Source: Sphingomonas pruni NBRC 15498
Lineage (GTDB): Bacteria > Pseudomonadota > Alphaproteobacteria > Sphingomonadales > Sphingomonadaceae
Assembly: GCF_001598455.1 (NCBI RefSeq)
Contig: NZ_BCYZ01000035.1
Span: forward strand, 1 to 45,678
DNA: 45,678 nucleotides
Direction: 5' to 3'
Shown here: positions 33,948-41,886 of the stretch, in pieces
How the letters are laid out: every line of letters begins with the position of its first letter
Numbering within the stretch: position 1 is the stretch's first letter
The notes under the pieces: generated by a model
Told to the model about the DNA's origin: nothing
The model's input: only the letters and a program-made list of their open reading frames with translations
The model's database searches: none
Made by a program: the position numbers and the translations under genes

Positions 33948-34148
33948 TTACCAGCGCACGCGCACCTTGCGGCATGTCCGGACCTTGTGGCCATGATGCC
34001 AGCGCACTGTGCATACCTTCTTCCACTTCCACCCATGATGATGGCCATGGCTCCAGCGATCCGGCGCAGGCGCCGCGCTGGCGGAAGTAACCGGCGTGAG
34101 TGCCGACGCGGCGAGAATTCCGGCAGCAACAACAGCAAGAAGTTTCAT
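33948..34148 (-). CDS. Small exported His/Lys/Trp-rich basic protein
   Basis: The product is 66 residues. A signal peptide (MKLLAVVAAGILAASAL...ASA) precedes a short mature part rich in His, Lys, Trp and Arg (SHGHHHGWKWKK) that ends with VCTVRWHHGHKVRTC. The Cys pair, Trp, Gly and Arg fall at the same spacing as in the protein at 32867-33217, so the two are probably paralogous. The start at 34148 follows GGAGAG by seven bases. Longer starts lack a signal peptide at the N-terminus. The HGHHHG run could bind metal, by inference. Confidence 0.7.
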   Translation of the reverse strand: MKLLAVVAAGILAASALTPVTSASAAPAPDRWSHGHHHGWKWKKVCTVRWHHGHKVRTCRKVRVRW

Positions 34149-34206
34149 GGCGTGTCTCTCCATGTTTTCATCCCCCCGGCGGGTCCAAACGCCTATCATG
34201 GGCGGA

Positions 34207-34221
34207 CCGTTCCACGAACGG
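34207..34221. terminator. Weak hairpin after the ferredoxin gene
   Basis: CCGTTC and GAACGG form a 6-bp stem with loop CAC, placed 39 bases beyond the ferredoxin stop on the minus strand. There is no U-tract, so termination is tentative. Confidence 0.25.
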
Positions 34222-34259
34222 AATAATGTGTGCCCACGGTAAAACAGGCGGAATTTAGG

Positions 34260-34592
34260 TCAGCGCCCCTGCATATTCTTGGAGTCGGGCGGAATGCGCA
34301 CGGTCAGTGTTTCGAGCGCGTCGCTCAGCCAGATCTGGCACGCGAGGCGGCTGTATCGTGTCGCGCCGGCGGCGAGGTCGAGCATGTCCTCTTCCTCCTC
34401 TACCGCGGGAGGCAATTTCGCGAAGTCGTCGGCATCGATGATCACGTGACAGGTCGAACAGGCCATCTGGCCTTCGCACGTCCCTTCGAGCGGCTCGCCG
34501 GCATTTTGCGCCAGGTCGAGGAGGCGATCCCCCGGCCGCGCCTCGACTTCGCGCGTGGCGCCGTCGCGCTCGATGAAGATCACGCGGGTCAT
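34260..34592 (-). CDS. Adrenodoxin-type [2Fe-2S] ferredoxin
   Basis: The product is 110 residues. Four cysteine ligands follow the plant/vertebrate-type pattern: CEGQMACSTC (Cys39, 45, 48) and a fourth in RLACQIW near 85. The acidic VEEEEDML loop is typical of ferredoxins that feed Fe-S assembly or P450 systems. It is translated from the same transcript as the two cysteine desulfurases, overlapping the nearer one by four bases. This favours a role in Fe-S cluster assembly, as for Isc-type ferredoxin. Confidence 0.93.
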   Translation of the reverse strand: MTRVIFIERDGATREVEARPGDRLLDLAQNAGEPLEGTCEGQMACSTCHVIIDADDFAKLPPAVEEEEDMLDLAAGATRYSRLACQIWLSDALETLTVRIPPDSKNMQGR

Positions 34593-35668
34593 ACCGCGAT
34601 TCTCTGCGCCCGTGCCGCGGCATCGATGCGCTGTAACGCGTCCACCAACTCCTCCTCGGTCGTATAGCGTCCGAAACCGATCCGGATGCTGTTGCGGGCC
34701 TGCGCGTCGCTCAAGCCGATCGCTTCGAGCACATGGCTAGGCCGCCCCGACCCGCTGGCGCAAGCCGAGCCGGCCGAGAAGGCGATGTCGCGCAGGTCGG
34801 ACATCAATCGCGCGACGTCCAGCCCGTCGCGCCGGACGTTGAGATTGCCGCGATAGCGATGCTCGCCCGATCCGTTGACGATCCAGTCCGCACCCAGCGT
34901 TGCACGCGCCGCCGTCCACAACCGCTCGACATGCGCCGCGTCGGAATCGCGCCGCGCCGCCATTAGTGCCGCCGCAGCGCCAAATCCGGCGCACAGAGCT
35001 GGGCTGAGCGTGCCGGATCGCCCCGCCGCCTCCTGCCCTCCGCCATGAAGCAGCGGCGCCAGCTCTATCCCTTCGCGGATCCATAGCGCGCCGATACCCT
35101 TCGGTCCGTGGATCTTGTGCGCCGACAGCGCGATCAGATCGCAGCCCTCCGGAATCGCCATGCGGCCATAGCCCTGCACCGCATCGCACAAGAACAGGGC
35201 CCCAGCCTGATGCGCCAGCGCGGCCAATTCGGCGATCGGCTGGATCACGCCGATCTCGTTATTGACCAGCATCGCCGCGACCAGCTTTACGCCGGGGCGG
35301 ATCGCCGCGCGCGCCGCGTCGATGTCGACCAGACCGTCGCTCCCCACCGGCAGCACCCGCGCCTTCCCCACAGCCTCGACGGTGTCGAGCACCGCGGCAT
35401 GTTCGGTGGCGATGGTGACGATGGGGCCGCCGACGCCCTTGATCGCCCAATTGAGCGCCTCGGTCGCGCCGCCGGTGAAGCTGACATTGCCCCCGGCGGG
35501 CAGCAACGCGGCAACCTGCGCACGCGCAACCTCGATCGCCGCCTTGGCTGCCCGGCCCGGCCCATGCGCGGAATGCGGATTGGCATGCTGGTCGCGTAGC
35601 CATGGCAGCATCGCGTCGAGCGCCTCGGGCGCTAGCGGCGTGGTCGCCTGATAGTCGAGATAGATCAT
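34589..35668 (-). CDS. Cysteine desulfurase (NifS/IscS-like), second of a tandem pair
   Basis: The product is 359 residues, a PLP-dependent class V aminotransferase that releases sulfur from cysteine. Visible elements are IYLDYQATTPL, the His in TEHAAVLDTVE near 90, the PLP Lys in LSAHKIHGPKG near 190, and the catalytic Cys in FSAGSACASGSGRPSHVL near 310. All are intact. It overlaps the upstream desulfurase and the downstream ferredoxin by four bases each. Compared with its neighbour it is clearly homologous but diverged, so the two may serve different acceptors. Confidence 0.93.
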   Translation of the reverse strand: MIYLDYQATTPLAPEALDAMLPWLRDQHANPHSAHGPGRAAKAAIEVARAQVAALLPAGGNVSFTGGATEALNWAIKGVGGPIVTIATEHAAVLDTVEAVGKARVLPVGSDGLVDIDAARAAIRPGVKLVAAMLVNNEIGVIQPIAELAALAHQAGALFLCDAVQGYGRMAIPEGCDLIALSAHKIHGPKGIGALWIREGIELAPLLHGGGQEAAGRSGTLSPALCAGFGAAAALMAARRDSDAAHVERLWTAARATLGADWIVNGSGEHRYRGNLNVRRDGLDVARLMSDLRDIAFSAGSACASGSGRPSHVLEAIGLSDAQARNSIRIGFGRYTTEEELVDALQRIDAAARAQRIAV

Positions 35669-36741
35669 GCCGCGCGCGCCAACGATTGTGCGATGTCACG
35701 CCAGATGGCGACAAACGCGTCGAGCTCGGCGCGCGTCGTCGACCGCCCGAAGCTCACCCGCACCACTTGCTGCGACGCCTGCATGTCCCATCCCATCGCC
35801 GACAAGACATGGCTCGGCTTCATGCTGCCGCTCGCGCAGGCGCTCCCCGCCGAGACTGCGACCCCGGCCATATCGAAGCGGATCAGCTGTGTCGTGGCCG
35901 CGACGCCGGGCATGCGGTACGAACCGATTGCGGGATGGCGAAGCGCGCCGGCAAGCACCGGCTCGCCGCCCGACGCCTGGATCTCCTCGTCCAAATAGGC
36001 TCGCAATACCCGATACCCGGCGATGTCCTCGGGCTCGGCCAGCGCCGCCGCATAGCCGACGATGCCGGGCATATTCTCCGTCCCCGGCCGATATCCCCGC
36101 TCCTGCCCGCCAGTCGGATCGAGCGTCGCGAGGTCGCGAACGAGCAGCGCGCCGACACCGATCGGTCCGCCGCGCTTGTGCGCCGAAAGCGCGACGAAAT
36201 CGGCGTGGCGCGCGACATCGCGATCGGTGCCGGCCGGCATCTGTGCTGCATCGACCAGGAGCAGATGACCGGCGGCGTGGACCTGGTCGGCCAGCTCGGA
36301 AATCGGCTGGCGAATGCCGGTCTCGCTATTGGCCCATTGTATTGCGACGACCGCACGCCCTTCCCCGGCCATCGCGGCGTCCAGCGCTTCGCGATCGACC
36401 AGCCCAGTCGAACCGACCGGAACCAGTGAGATATCGTACGCCGCGCGAAGGACGGCATCATGCTCGACCGCGCTCGCCAATCGGCGCGTCACCGCCGACC
36501 GGGTCATTGCGATCGCCAGCGCCTCACTCGATCCGCTGGTGAACAGGACCTCGCCGGCCCAGCCATAAGGCGCGGCGATTTGCGTCCGCGCCTTCTCCAA
36601 CATCGCCTTGGCCGCGCGGCCCTCGGCATGCGGCGACGACGGATTGGCCCAGCGCGCGAATCCGCCAGCCATCGCCTCTCGCGCCGCCGGCAACAGCGGC
36701 GTTGTCGCGGCATGGTCGAGATAGATGCGCTCTGTGACCAT
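35665..36741 (-). CDS. Cysteine desulfurase (NifS/IscS-like), first of a tandem pair
   Basis: The product is 358 residues with the same fold as the next gene: IYLDHAATTPLLPAAREAM, the His in VEHDAVLRAAYD, the PLP Lys in LSAHKRGGPIG and the catalytic Cys in VSAGSACASGSMKPSHVL. The start is taken at ATG 36741, and a TTG at 36759 is possible. It heads the desulfurase–desulfurase–ferredoxin transcript and diverges from the alpha/beta hydrolase gene. The source of the Cys-derived sulfide (Fe-S clusters or thiolated tRNA) cannot be assigned from sequence alone. Confidence 0.92.
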   Translation of the reverse strand: MVTERIYLDHAATTPLLPAAREAMAGGFARWANPSSPHAEGRAAKAMLEKARTQIAAPYGWAGEVLFTSGSSEALAIAMTRSAVTRRLASAVEHDAVLRAAYDISLVPVGSTGLVDREALDAAMAGEGRAVVAIQWANSETGIRQPISELADQVHAAGHLLLVDAAQMPAGTDRDVARHADFVALSAHKRGGPIGVGALLVRDLATLDPTGGQERGYRPGTENMPGIVGYAAALAEPEDIAGYRVLRAYLDEEIQASGGEPVLAGALRHPAIGSYRMPGVAATTQLIRFDMAGVAVSAGSACASGSMKPSHVLSAMGWDMQASQQVVRVSFGRSTTRAELDAFVAIWRDIAQSLARAA

Positions 36742-36842
36742 TGGTCCGATTCGTTCCAATTGCGTGTTTGGGCCTGCTGCCTATATAGCGCGCAACCTTT
36801 AGCGCCACACCGGCGCCTCTGCGGCTAAAAGAACAGGATACG

Positions 36843-37499
36843 ATGCCAGAAGTCATTTTTCCCGGTCCCGAGGGCCGCCTCGAAGGTCGTTTCGCCCCCG
36901 CGCCGAAGCCGCGCGCTCCGGTCGCGATGATCCTGCATCCCCACCCGATGTCGGGCGGCACGATGAACAATCGCATCGTGATCGAGCTCTACAAGACCTT
37001 CCAGCGCCGCGGCTTTGCGACCTTGCGCTTCAATTTCCGCGGCGTCGGCAAGAGCCAGGGCGTGTTCGACAACGGCATCGGCGAATTGAGCGACGCGGCC
37101 TCGGCGCTCGACTGGGTGCAGAGCTTCCATCCCGAAGCCTCGACCACCTGGGTCGCCGGGTTCGGATTCGGTGCCTGGATCGGCATGCAATTGCTGATGC
37201 GTCGCCCCGAAATCCGCGGCTTCATCTCGATCGCGCCGCCGGCGAACATGTTCGATTTCACGTTCCTCGCCCCCTGCCCGGCTTCGGGCATCATCATCCA
37301 GGGCGAAAATGACGAGGTCGTCACCCCGATCGCGGTGCAAAAGCTGGTCGATAAATTGCGCACCCAGAAGCACATCACGATCCACCACGACACGATCCCC
37401 AAGGCGAACCATTTCTTCGAGCACGAAATGGGCGAGCTGATGGGCAGCGTCGACAAGTATCTGGATATGCGGCTCGACCCGAACTCGCCGATTCGGTGA
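36843..37499 (+). CDS. Alpha/beta hydrolase (COG2945-like), apparent loss of nucleophile Ser
   Basis: The product is 218 residues with an alpha/beta-hydrolase core: MILHPHPMSGGTMNN (oxyanion region), LRFNFRGVGKSQG, the elbow region WVAGFGFGAWIG near 101, IIIQGENDEVV and the C-terminal His in IPKANHFFE. The elbow reads G-F-G-F-G, where related proteins have G-x-S-x-G, so the serine nucleophile appears to be glycine. Either another residue acts or the protein is non-catalytic. A TATATAGC box lies at 36782. The start follows AGGA. It is divergent from the cysteine desulfurases, an arrangement I associate with sphingomonad Fe-S loci. Confidence 0.87.
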   Translation: MPEVIFPGPEGRLEGRFAPAPKPRAPVAMILHPHPMSGGTMNNRIVIELYKTFQRRGFATLRFNFRGVGKSQGVFDNGIGELSDAASALDWVQSFHPEASTTWVAGFGFGAWIGMQLLMRRPEIRGFISIAPPANMFDFTFLAPCPASGIIIQGENDEVVTPIAVQKLVDKLRTQKHITIHHDTIPKANHFFEHEMGELMGSVDKYLDMRLDPNSPIR

Positions 37500-37520
37500 G
37501 CCTGAAGCCAACCCCTTCGG

Positions 37521-37544
37521 TCCTCCCCGTCGTCGACGGGAGGA
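37521..37544. terminator. Palindrome after the alpha/beta hydrolase
   Basis: TCCTCCC and GGGAGGA arms enclose a GTCGTCGAC-type centre, about 20 bases past the hydrolase stop. It is a strong GC hairpin but has no U-tract. It could act as terminator or be a member of the CTCCC/GGGAG repeat family seen elsewhere in the window. Confidence 0.35.
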
Positions 37545-37592
37545 TCGCGGGAAGTCTGGCCAAACTGGACCGGTCCCGCTAGCGTCCCGCGC

Positions 37593-37955
37593 ATGCAGTT
37601 CCTCAAGATCCTCTTCTGGTGCCTGATCAGCTTCGCCGCGGCGATCTTCACCTATGGCAATTGGAGCTGGGTGACGATCAACCTGTGGGGAGGGCTGGTC
37701 GCGGAAGTGAACCTTCCCTTCATGATGTTGTTCATGTTCCTGGCCGGGGTGATCCCGACCTGGCTCTATTACCGGACGATCCGCTGGCGCCTGTCGCAGC
37801 GGCTGACGACGGCGGAGCGGATCATCGCTGATCTCAAGCCCGTGGTGCCGATGGGTGCCGATCCCGGCCCCGTGCTTGCCGCGCCGGTCGAAGCGACCGC
37901 ACCGCCGACGCCGCCCGAGCCGCCGAGACAGCCGCCGCTCGAGCTGACTCCATGA
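37593..37955 (+). CDS. LapA-domain (DUF1049) membrane protein
   Basis: The product is 120 residues with two membrane spans (about 5-22 and 40-60), carrying the LapA pattern ILFWCLISFAAAIFTYGNW, VTINLWGG and FMFLAGVIPTWLYYR. The second half is a proline-rich tail (PPTPPEPPRQPP). LapA-type proteins cooperate with LapB in LPS assembly control in enterics. In alphaproteobacteria the role is less certain. The pyrF start overlaps its stop by four bases (ATGA). Confidence 0.85.
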   Translation: MQFLKILFWCLISFAAAIFTYGNWSWVTINLWGGLVAEVNLPFMMLFMFLAGVIPTWLYYRTIRWRLSQRLTTAERIIADLKPVVPMGADPGPVLAAPVEATAPPTPPEPPRQPPLELTP

Positions 37956-38626
37956 CCAGCCGTATCTACGTCGCGCTCGACACTCCCGACATCGACAAGG
38001 CGAAGGCGATCGCCACGCGCGTGCGCCATCATGTCGGCGGAATCAAATTGGGCCTGGAATTCTTCATGGCCAATGGCCGCCATGGCGTGCTGGAAATGCA
38101 CGACCTCGGCCTGCCGATCTTCCTCGACCTCAAACTGCACGACATTCCCAATACCGTGGGAAAAGCGATCCAGGCGCTACGCGGGCTCGAGCCGGCGGTG
38201 CTGACGGTCCATGCCAGCGGCGGACGCGCGATGCTCGAGGATGCCAAGGCGGCGGCGCCGAGCAACACCAAGGTCGTCGCGGTGACCATGCTCACCAGCC
38301 TCGACGAGAACGACCTGCGCGCGACGGGCGTAACGGGGTCGGCGCACGACCAGGTGCTGCGCCTGACCGAACTGGCGATGGACGCCGGGGTCGACGGCAT
38401 TGTCTGTTCGGGCGAGGAAGTGAAAGCGGCGCACAAATTGTGGCCCAAAGGTTTCTTCGTCGTGCCGGGAGTACGCCCAGCGAACGGTGCGATTGGCGAT
38501 CAGAAACGCGTAGTGACGCCGCGCGCGGCGGTCGATGCCGGCGCCTCGATCCTGGTCGTCGGCCGCCCGATCACCGCGGCGGAAGACCCAGACCTCGCCG
38601 CGCGCGAGATCGGCGCGACGCTGTAG
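37952..38626 (+). CDS. pyrF: Orotidine-5'-phosphate decarboxylase
   Basis: PyrF decarboxylates OMP to UMP, the last step of de novo pyrimidine synthesis. The 224 residues fold as a TIM barrel with the catalytic FLDLKLHDIPNTV motif (Asp-Lys-Asp) near 60, VHASGG near 90, GIVCSGEE near 150 and the phosphate-binding VVGRPIT near 210. Length is standard for the short bacterial form. The gene is coupled to the lapA-like gene by the ATGA overlap. Confidence 0.97.
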   Translation: MTSRIYVALDTPDIDKAKAIATRVRHHVGGIKLGLEFFMANGRHGVLEMHDLGLPIFLDLKLHDIPNTVGKAIQALRGLEPAVLTVHASGGRAMLEDAKAAAPSNTKVVAVTMLTSLDENDLRATGVTGSAHDQVLRLTELAMDAGVDGIVCSGEEVKAAHKLWPKGFFVVPGVRPANGAIGDQKRVVTPRAAVDAGASILVVGRPITAAEDPDLAAREIGATL

Positions 38627-38637
38627 GGGCTATCACC

Positions 38638-39144
38638 ATGCCCGACCTGTCGGTTCGCGTCGCTCGACGCCACGACCTTGTGACGCTGCAGCCACTGATC
38701 CAGCGCGCCTATCGGGGCGACGATGCGCGCGCCGGATGGACGCATGAGGCCGATCTGCTCGATGGCGAACGGATCGGTATCGACGAACTGGAGGCGATGA
38801 TCGCGGATCCGGCCGAGCGACTGCTAATCGGGTTCGACGGCGAGCGCATGATCGGCTGCGTCCGGGTCGCGAACAGCGGCGGGGGGCTCGCTTATCTGGG
38901 TCTGCTCTGCGTAGATCCGCAGTTACAGGCGGGCGGCTATGGCAAGCAATTGATCGCCGCCGCGGAACAGACCGCGCATGAAGCGTTCGGCGCCGACCGG
39001 ATCGAGATGACGGTGATCGACCGTCGCGTCGAGCTGATCGCCTTCTATGAGCGCCGCGGCTACGCCCATGCCGGCACGCGCGACTTTCCGGTCGTGGTCG
39101 ACCCGCCGCTTCACATGGTCGTGCTGGAAAAGCCGCTCGACTGA
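38638..39144 (+). CDS. GNAT family N-acetyltransferase
   Basis: The product is 168 residues with the GNAT fold: VARRHDLVTLQPLIQRAYRG, GCVRVA (beta 4), YLGLLCVDPQLQAGGYGKQLI (acetyl-CoA-binding loop, here Q-x-x-G-Y-G) and AFYERRGYAHAG. The acceptor cannot be told from the sequence. The start at 38638 follows pyrF by 11 bases. The frame is open further upstream inside pyrF, but that part has no similarity. Its 3' end overlaps the convergent kinase-like gene by 34 bases. Confidence 0.88.
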   Translation: MPDLSVRVARRHDLVTLQPLIQRAYRGDDARAGWTHEADLLDGERIGIDELEAMIADPAERLLIGFDGERMIGCVRVANSGGGLAYLGLLCVDPQLQAGGYGKQLIAAAEQTAHEAFGADRIEMTVIDRRVELIAFYERRGYAHAGTRDFPVVVDPPLHMVVLEKPLD

Positions 39145-39707
39145 GGGATTAGCTGCGCCCCGGCGGCGGCCCTCTCCAACCCCTCGACCTGCAGTTGCTC
39201 AGCGAATGTGGCCTGTTCACTGCGCGAGCAAAGCCAGATCGTCCGCACACCCGAATCGGCGAGCGCGGCAAGCATCTTTGGCCGCTGCCGCCGGCGAAAA
39301 GTCGCGACCCAGTGGAGGAACCCGAGGTCGAATTTCTCCGGACATCCCTCGCCCATGTCCGGACGCACGCGGCCATGGGTCGATACGATCCGCTTCATCA
39401 CCCGCATCAGGCAGACTTGGGTCGGCAAGTCGAGGAAGATCGCGAGGTCGGCACGCGCCAGCCGCTCAGTCAGCGAGTCGCCATATTGACCGTCGATGAT
39501 CCAATCGGACCGGAGCGCCATCTCCGCGAGCCGGGCTTGCCAGCTGTCGCGGTCGGGCTCGGTCCAGCCGGGCTGCCAATGCTCTTTGTCGAGATGTACC
39601 ACGGGCAATCCGGTAACCTCGCCCAGTAGGCGTGACAGCGTCGACTTGCCCGCGCCCGAGCTGCCGATCACCGCGATGCGGCGGAATGGCTGTTTTCCGT
39701 GATGCAT
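39111..39707 (-). CDS. P-loop kinase-like protein (adenylate-kinase/FlaR-related)
   Basis: The product is 198 residues. Walker A GSSGAGKSTLSRLLGE is near 17, then VVHLDKEHWQPGW, WIIDGQYGDSLTERLARADLAIFLDLP and a basic RRRQRPKM stretch. This is the pattern of the small 'topology modulation' (FlaR-type) or adenylate-kinase-like proteins whose substrate is unknown. ATG 39707 is chosen because GGAGGG lies nine bases upstream. The first ATG (39713) is too close. The gene is divergent from trpF and convergent with the GNAT gene. Confidence 0.82.
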   Translation of the reverse strand: MHHGKQPFRRIAVIGSSGAGKSTLSRLLGEVTGLPVVHLDKEHWQPGWTEPDRDSWQARLAEMALRSDWIIDGQYGDSLTERLARADLAIFLDLPTQVCLMRVMKRIVSTHGRVRPDMGEGCPEKFDLGFLHWVATFRRRQRPKMLAALADSGVRTIWLCSRSEQATFAEQLQVEGLERAAAGAQLIPQSSGFSSTTM

Positions 39708-39729
39708 GGTCATCCGCCCTCCGACCTGT

Positions 39730-39736
39730 CTATAGC
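39730..39736 (+). promoter_or_regulatory. CTATAGC box, probable -10 of trpF
   Basis: CTATAGC ends six bases before the trpF ATG (39743). No Shine-Dalgarno sequence can fit, so transcription probably begins at or near the start codon. Confidence 0.5.
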
Positions 39737-39742
39737 GCCGCC

Positions 39743-40378
39743 ATGCCTCGCGTCACCGCCAAGATCTGCGGCCTCAGCACGCCCGAAACGCTCGACGCCG
39801 CGATCGCCGGCGGGGCGAGTCATGTCGGGCTGATGTTCTTCGCCCCTTCGCCGCGCAATTTGTCGTTCGACACCGCCGCAGGCCTCGCCGCCCGCATACC
39901 GGCAAGCGTGTCGCGCGTCGGCGTGTTCGTCGACCCCGACGACGCCCTGCTCGAAGCCGCGATTGCGGCCGGCAAGCTCGATGCGGTGCAACTCCATGGC
40001 GCTACACCCGCTCGTGCCGCCGCGATCAAGGCGCGGATTCCCGTGTGGGTGGCCATCGCGGTCAAGACGCGAGCCGACCTGGATAGCGCGCTCGACTATC
40101 ACGGCGCGGCCGACAGGATTCTGTTCGACGCCAAGACCCCCGAAGGCGCGACCCGGCCGGGCGGCATGGGGATCAGGTTCGACTGGAGCCTGCTCGACGG
40201 GTTCCGCCACGCCATGCCCTGGGCGCTATCGGGGGGACTCACGCCCGATAACGTGGCTGAAGCCGCAGCGCGGACCGGCGCGACATTGATCGACGCGTCA
40301 TCCGGGCTCGAAACCGCCCCCGGCGTCAAGGATGTGGACAAGATCGCCGCGTTCCTTAAAGCGGTCGCGCAATGCTGA
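39743..40378 (+). CDS. trpF: Phosphoribosylanthranilate isomerase
   Basis: TrpF converts phosphoribosylanthranilate to CdRP, the third step of tryptophan synthesis from chorismate. The 211-residue TIM barrel shows VTAKICGLSTPETLDAAI at the start (general base Cys), VGVFVDPDD, DAVQLHGAT, ILFDAK (acid Asp) and GGLTPDNV. The start at 39743 is directly downstream of a TATAGC box and matches the family N-terminus. The frame is open upstream to 39632 but is antisense to the kinase gene. Confidence 0.95.
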   Translation: MPRVTAKICGLSTPETLDAAIAGGASHVGLMFFAPSPRNLSFDTAAGLAARIPASVSRVGVFVDPDDALLEAAIAAGKLDAVQLHGATPARAAAIKARIPVWVAIAVKTRADLDSALDYHGAADRILFDAKTPEGATRPGGMGIRFDWSLLDGFRHAMPWALSGGLTPDNVAEAAARTGATLIDASSGLETAPGVKDVDKIAAFLKAVAQC

Positions 40379-40471
40379 TGCCGATCCTCCCTGCCCCGCG
40401 CATTCCGCAACGATGGCGCTGATCGCTGTTCGAAGCGATTGGACCCATGTTGTGATGAGGAAATAACGGTA

Positions 40472-41713
40472 ATGTCGGACCCTGCTCTTTTGTCGAATTC
40501 GTACCGCACCCAGCCCGACGATCGCGGGCATTTCGGCCAGTTCGGCGGCCGCTTCGTCGCCGAGACGCTGATGCCGCTGATCCTCGACCTCGAACGCGAG
40601 TATCGCGCGGCGCAGGCCGATCCCGCGTTCGCGCAGGAATTCGACGATCTGCTCGAACATTATGTCGGACGCCCAAGCCCGCTCTACTTCGCCGAACGGC
40701 TGACAGCCGCGATCCGCGCGGGCTCCGAGCCCGGCAAAGGCGCGCAGATCTGGTTCAAGCGCGACGAGCTCAACCATACCGGCGCACACAAGATCAACAA
40801 TTGCATCGGCCAGATCCTGCTCGCGCGCCGCATGGGCAAGACGCGGATCATCGCCGAAACGGGCGCGGGCCAGCATGGCGTCGCCACCGCCACGGTCTGC
40901 GCGCGCTTCGGCCTGCCCTGCGTCATCTATATGGGCGCCAAGGACGTCGAGCGGCAGCAGCCCAATGTGTTCCGGATGAAGCTGCTCGGCGCGGAAGTGA
41001 TCCCGGTCACCAGCGGCGCCAACACGCTAAAGGACGCGATGAACGAGGCGCTGCGCGACTGGGTCGCCAACGTCCACGACACCTTCTATATCATCGGCAC
41101 CGCGGCGGGGCCGCATCCCTATCCCGAGTTGGTCCGCGATTTTCAGTCTGTGATCGGCAAGGAAGCGCGCGCGCAGATGCTGGCGCGCATCGATCGGCTG
41201 CCCGACCTGCTGGTCGCGGCGATCGGTGGCGGATCGAACGCGATTGGGCTGTTTCATCCCTTCCTCGACGATCCCGACGTGAAGATGCTCGGTGTCGAGG
41301 CCGCGGGCGAAGGGCTCGAGCGCAAGCATGCCGCGAGCCTGGCGGGCGGCTTCCCCGGCATCCTCCACGGCAACCGGACGTATCTGCTCCAGGACGACGA
41401 CGGCCAGATCGCGGAGGCGCACTCGATCTCCGCTGGGCTCGACTATCCGGGCATCGGTCCCGAGCACGCATGGCTCAAGGAAACCGGCCGCGTCGACTAC
41501 ACCTCCGCGACCGACCAGGAAGCACTCGACGCCTTCCAGCTCTTGTGCCGCACCGAGGGGATCATCCCCGCGCTCGAACCTTCGCACGCCATCGCCGCCG
41601 TGACGAAGAAGGCACGGGAAATGGACGAGAATCAAATCATCCTGGCGAACCTGTGCGGGCGCGGCGACAAGGACATCTTCACCGTCGCCGAAGCGTTGGG
41701 GGTAGAGATATGA
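40472..41713 (+). CDS. trpB: Tryptophan synthase subunit beta
   Basis: TrpB condenses indole with serine on PLP. The 413 residues begin with the family signature [17 protein letters not shown], carry the PLP Lys in [15 protein letters not shown] near 95, the catalytic Glu in ETGAGQHG and the phosphate loop GGGSNAIG near 245. The start at 40472 follows GAGG by 11 bases. It is about 93 bases from trpF. The stop overlaps the start of a 58-residue ORF by four bases, not trpA directly. Confidence 0.97.
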   Translation: MSDPALLSNSYRTQPDDRGHFGQFGGRFVAETLMPLILDLEREYRAAQADPAFAQEFDDLLEHYVGRPSPLYFAERLTAAIRAGSEPGKGAQIWFKRDELNHTGAHKINNCIGQILLARRMGKTRIIAETGAGQHGVATATVCARFGLPCVIYMGAKDVERQQPNVFRMKLLGAEVIPVTSGANTLKDAMNEALRDWVANVHDTFYIIGTAAGPHPYPELVRDFQSVIGKEARAQMLARIDRLPDLLVAAIGGGSNAIGLFHPFLDDPDVKMLGVEAAGEGLERKHAASLAGGFPGILHGNRTYLLQDDDGQIAEAHSISAGLDYPGIGPEHAWLKETGRVDYTSATDQEALDAFQLLCRTEGIIPALEPSHAIAAVTKKAREMDENQIILANLCGRGDKDIFTVAEALGVEI

Positions 41714-41886
41714 CGCTGAACTTGCGTCAGGCCGTCACCAGTGCGGTGGTCGGCGGCATCGCCGCTATCCTCGTCGGCTTGTTCATACATCATGGCGCCT
41801 TGAGCAGCAGCCAAGTCGCTTTTGCGGCCGGCCTGGGCGTGGCCATCGGCGCCTCGCGCCTTGTCGAGGTCTCAAAAAAGCGATGA
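41710..41886 (+). CDS. Small two-span membrane protein between trpB and trpA (58 aa)
   Basis: This ORF of 58 codons starts on the trpB stop (ATGA) and ends on the trpA start (ATGA), a four-base overlap at each side. The product has two hydrophobic segments ([18 protein letters not shown] and [16 protein letters not shown]) and a basic C-terminus (EVSKKR). Double stop/start coupling and membrane character argue that it is translated. Function is unknown. A role in the tryptophan synthase complex is only suggested by position. Confidence 0.75.
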   Translation: MTLNLRQAVTSAVVGGIAAILVGLFIHHGALSSSQVAFAAGLGVAIGASRLVEVSKKR

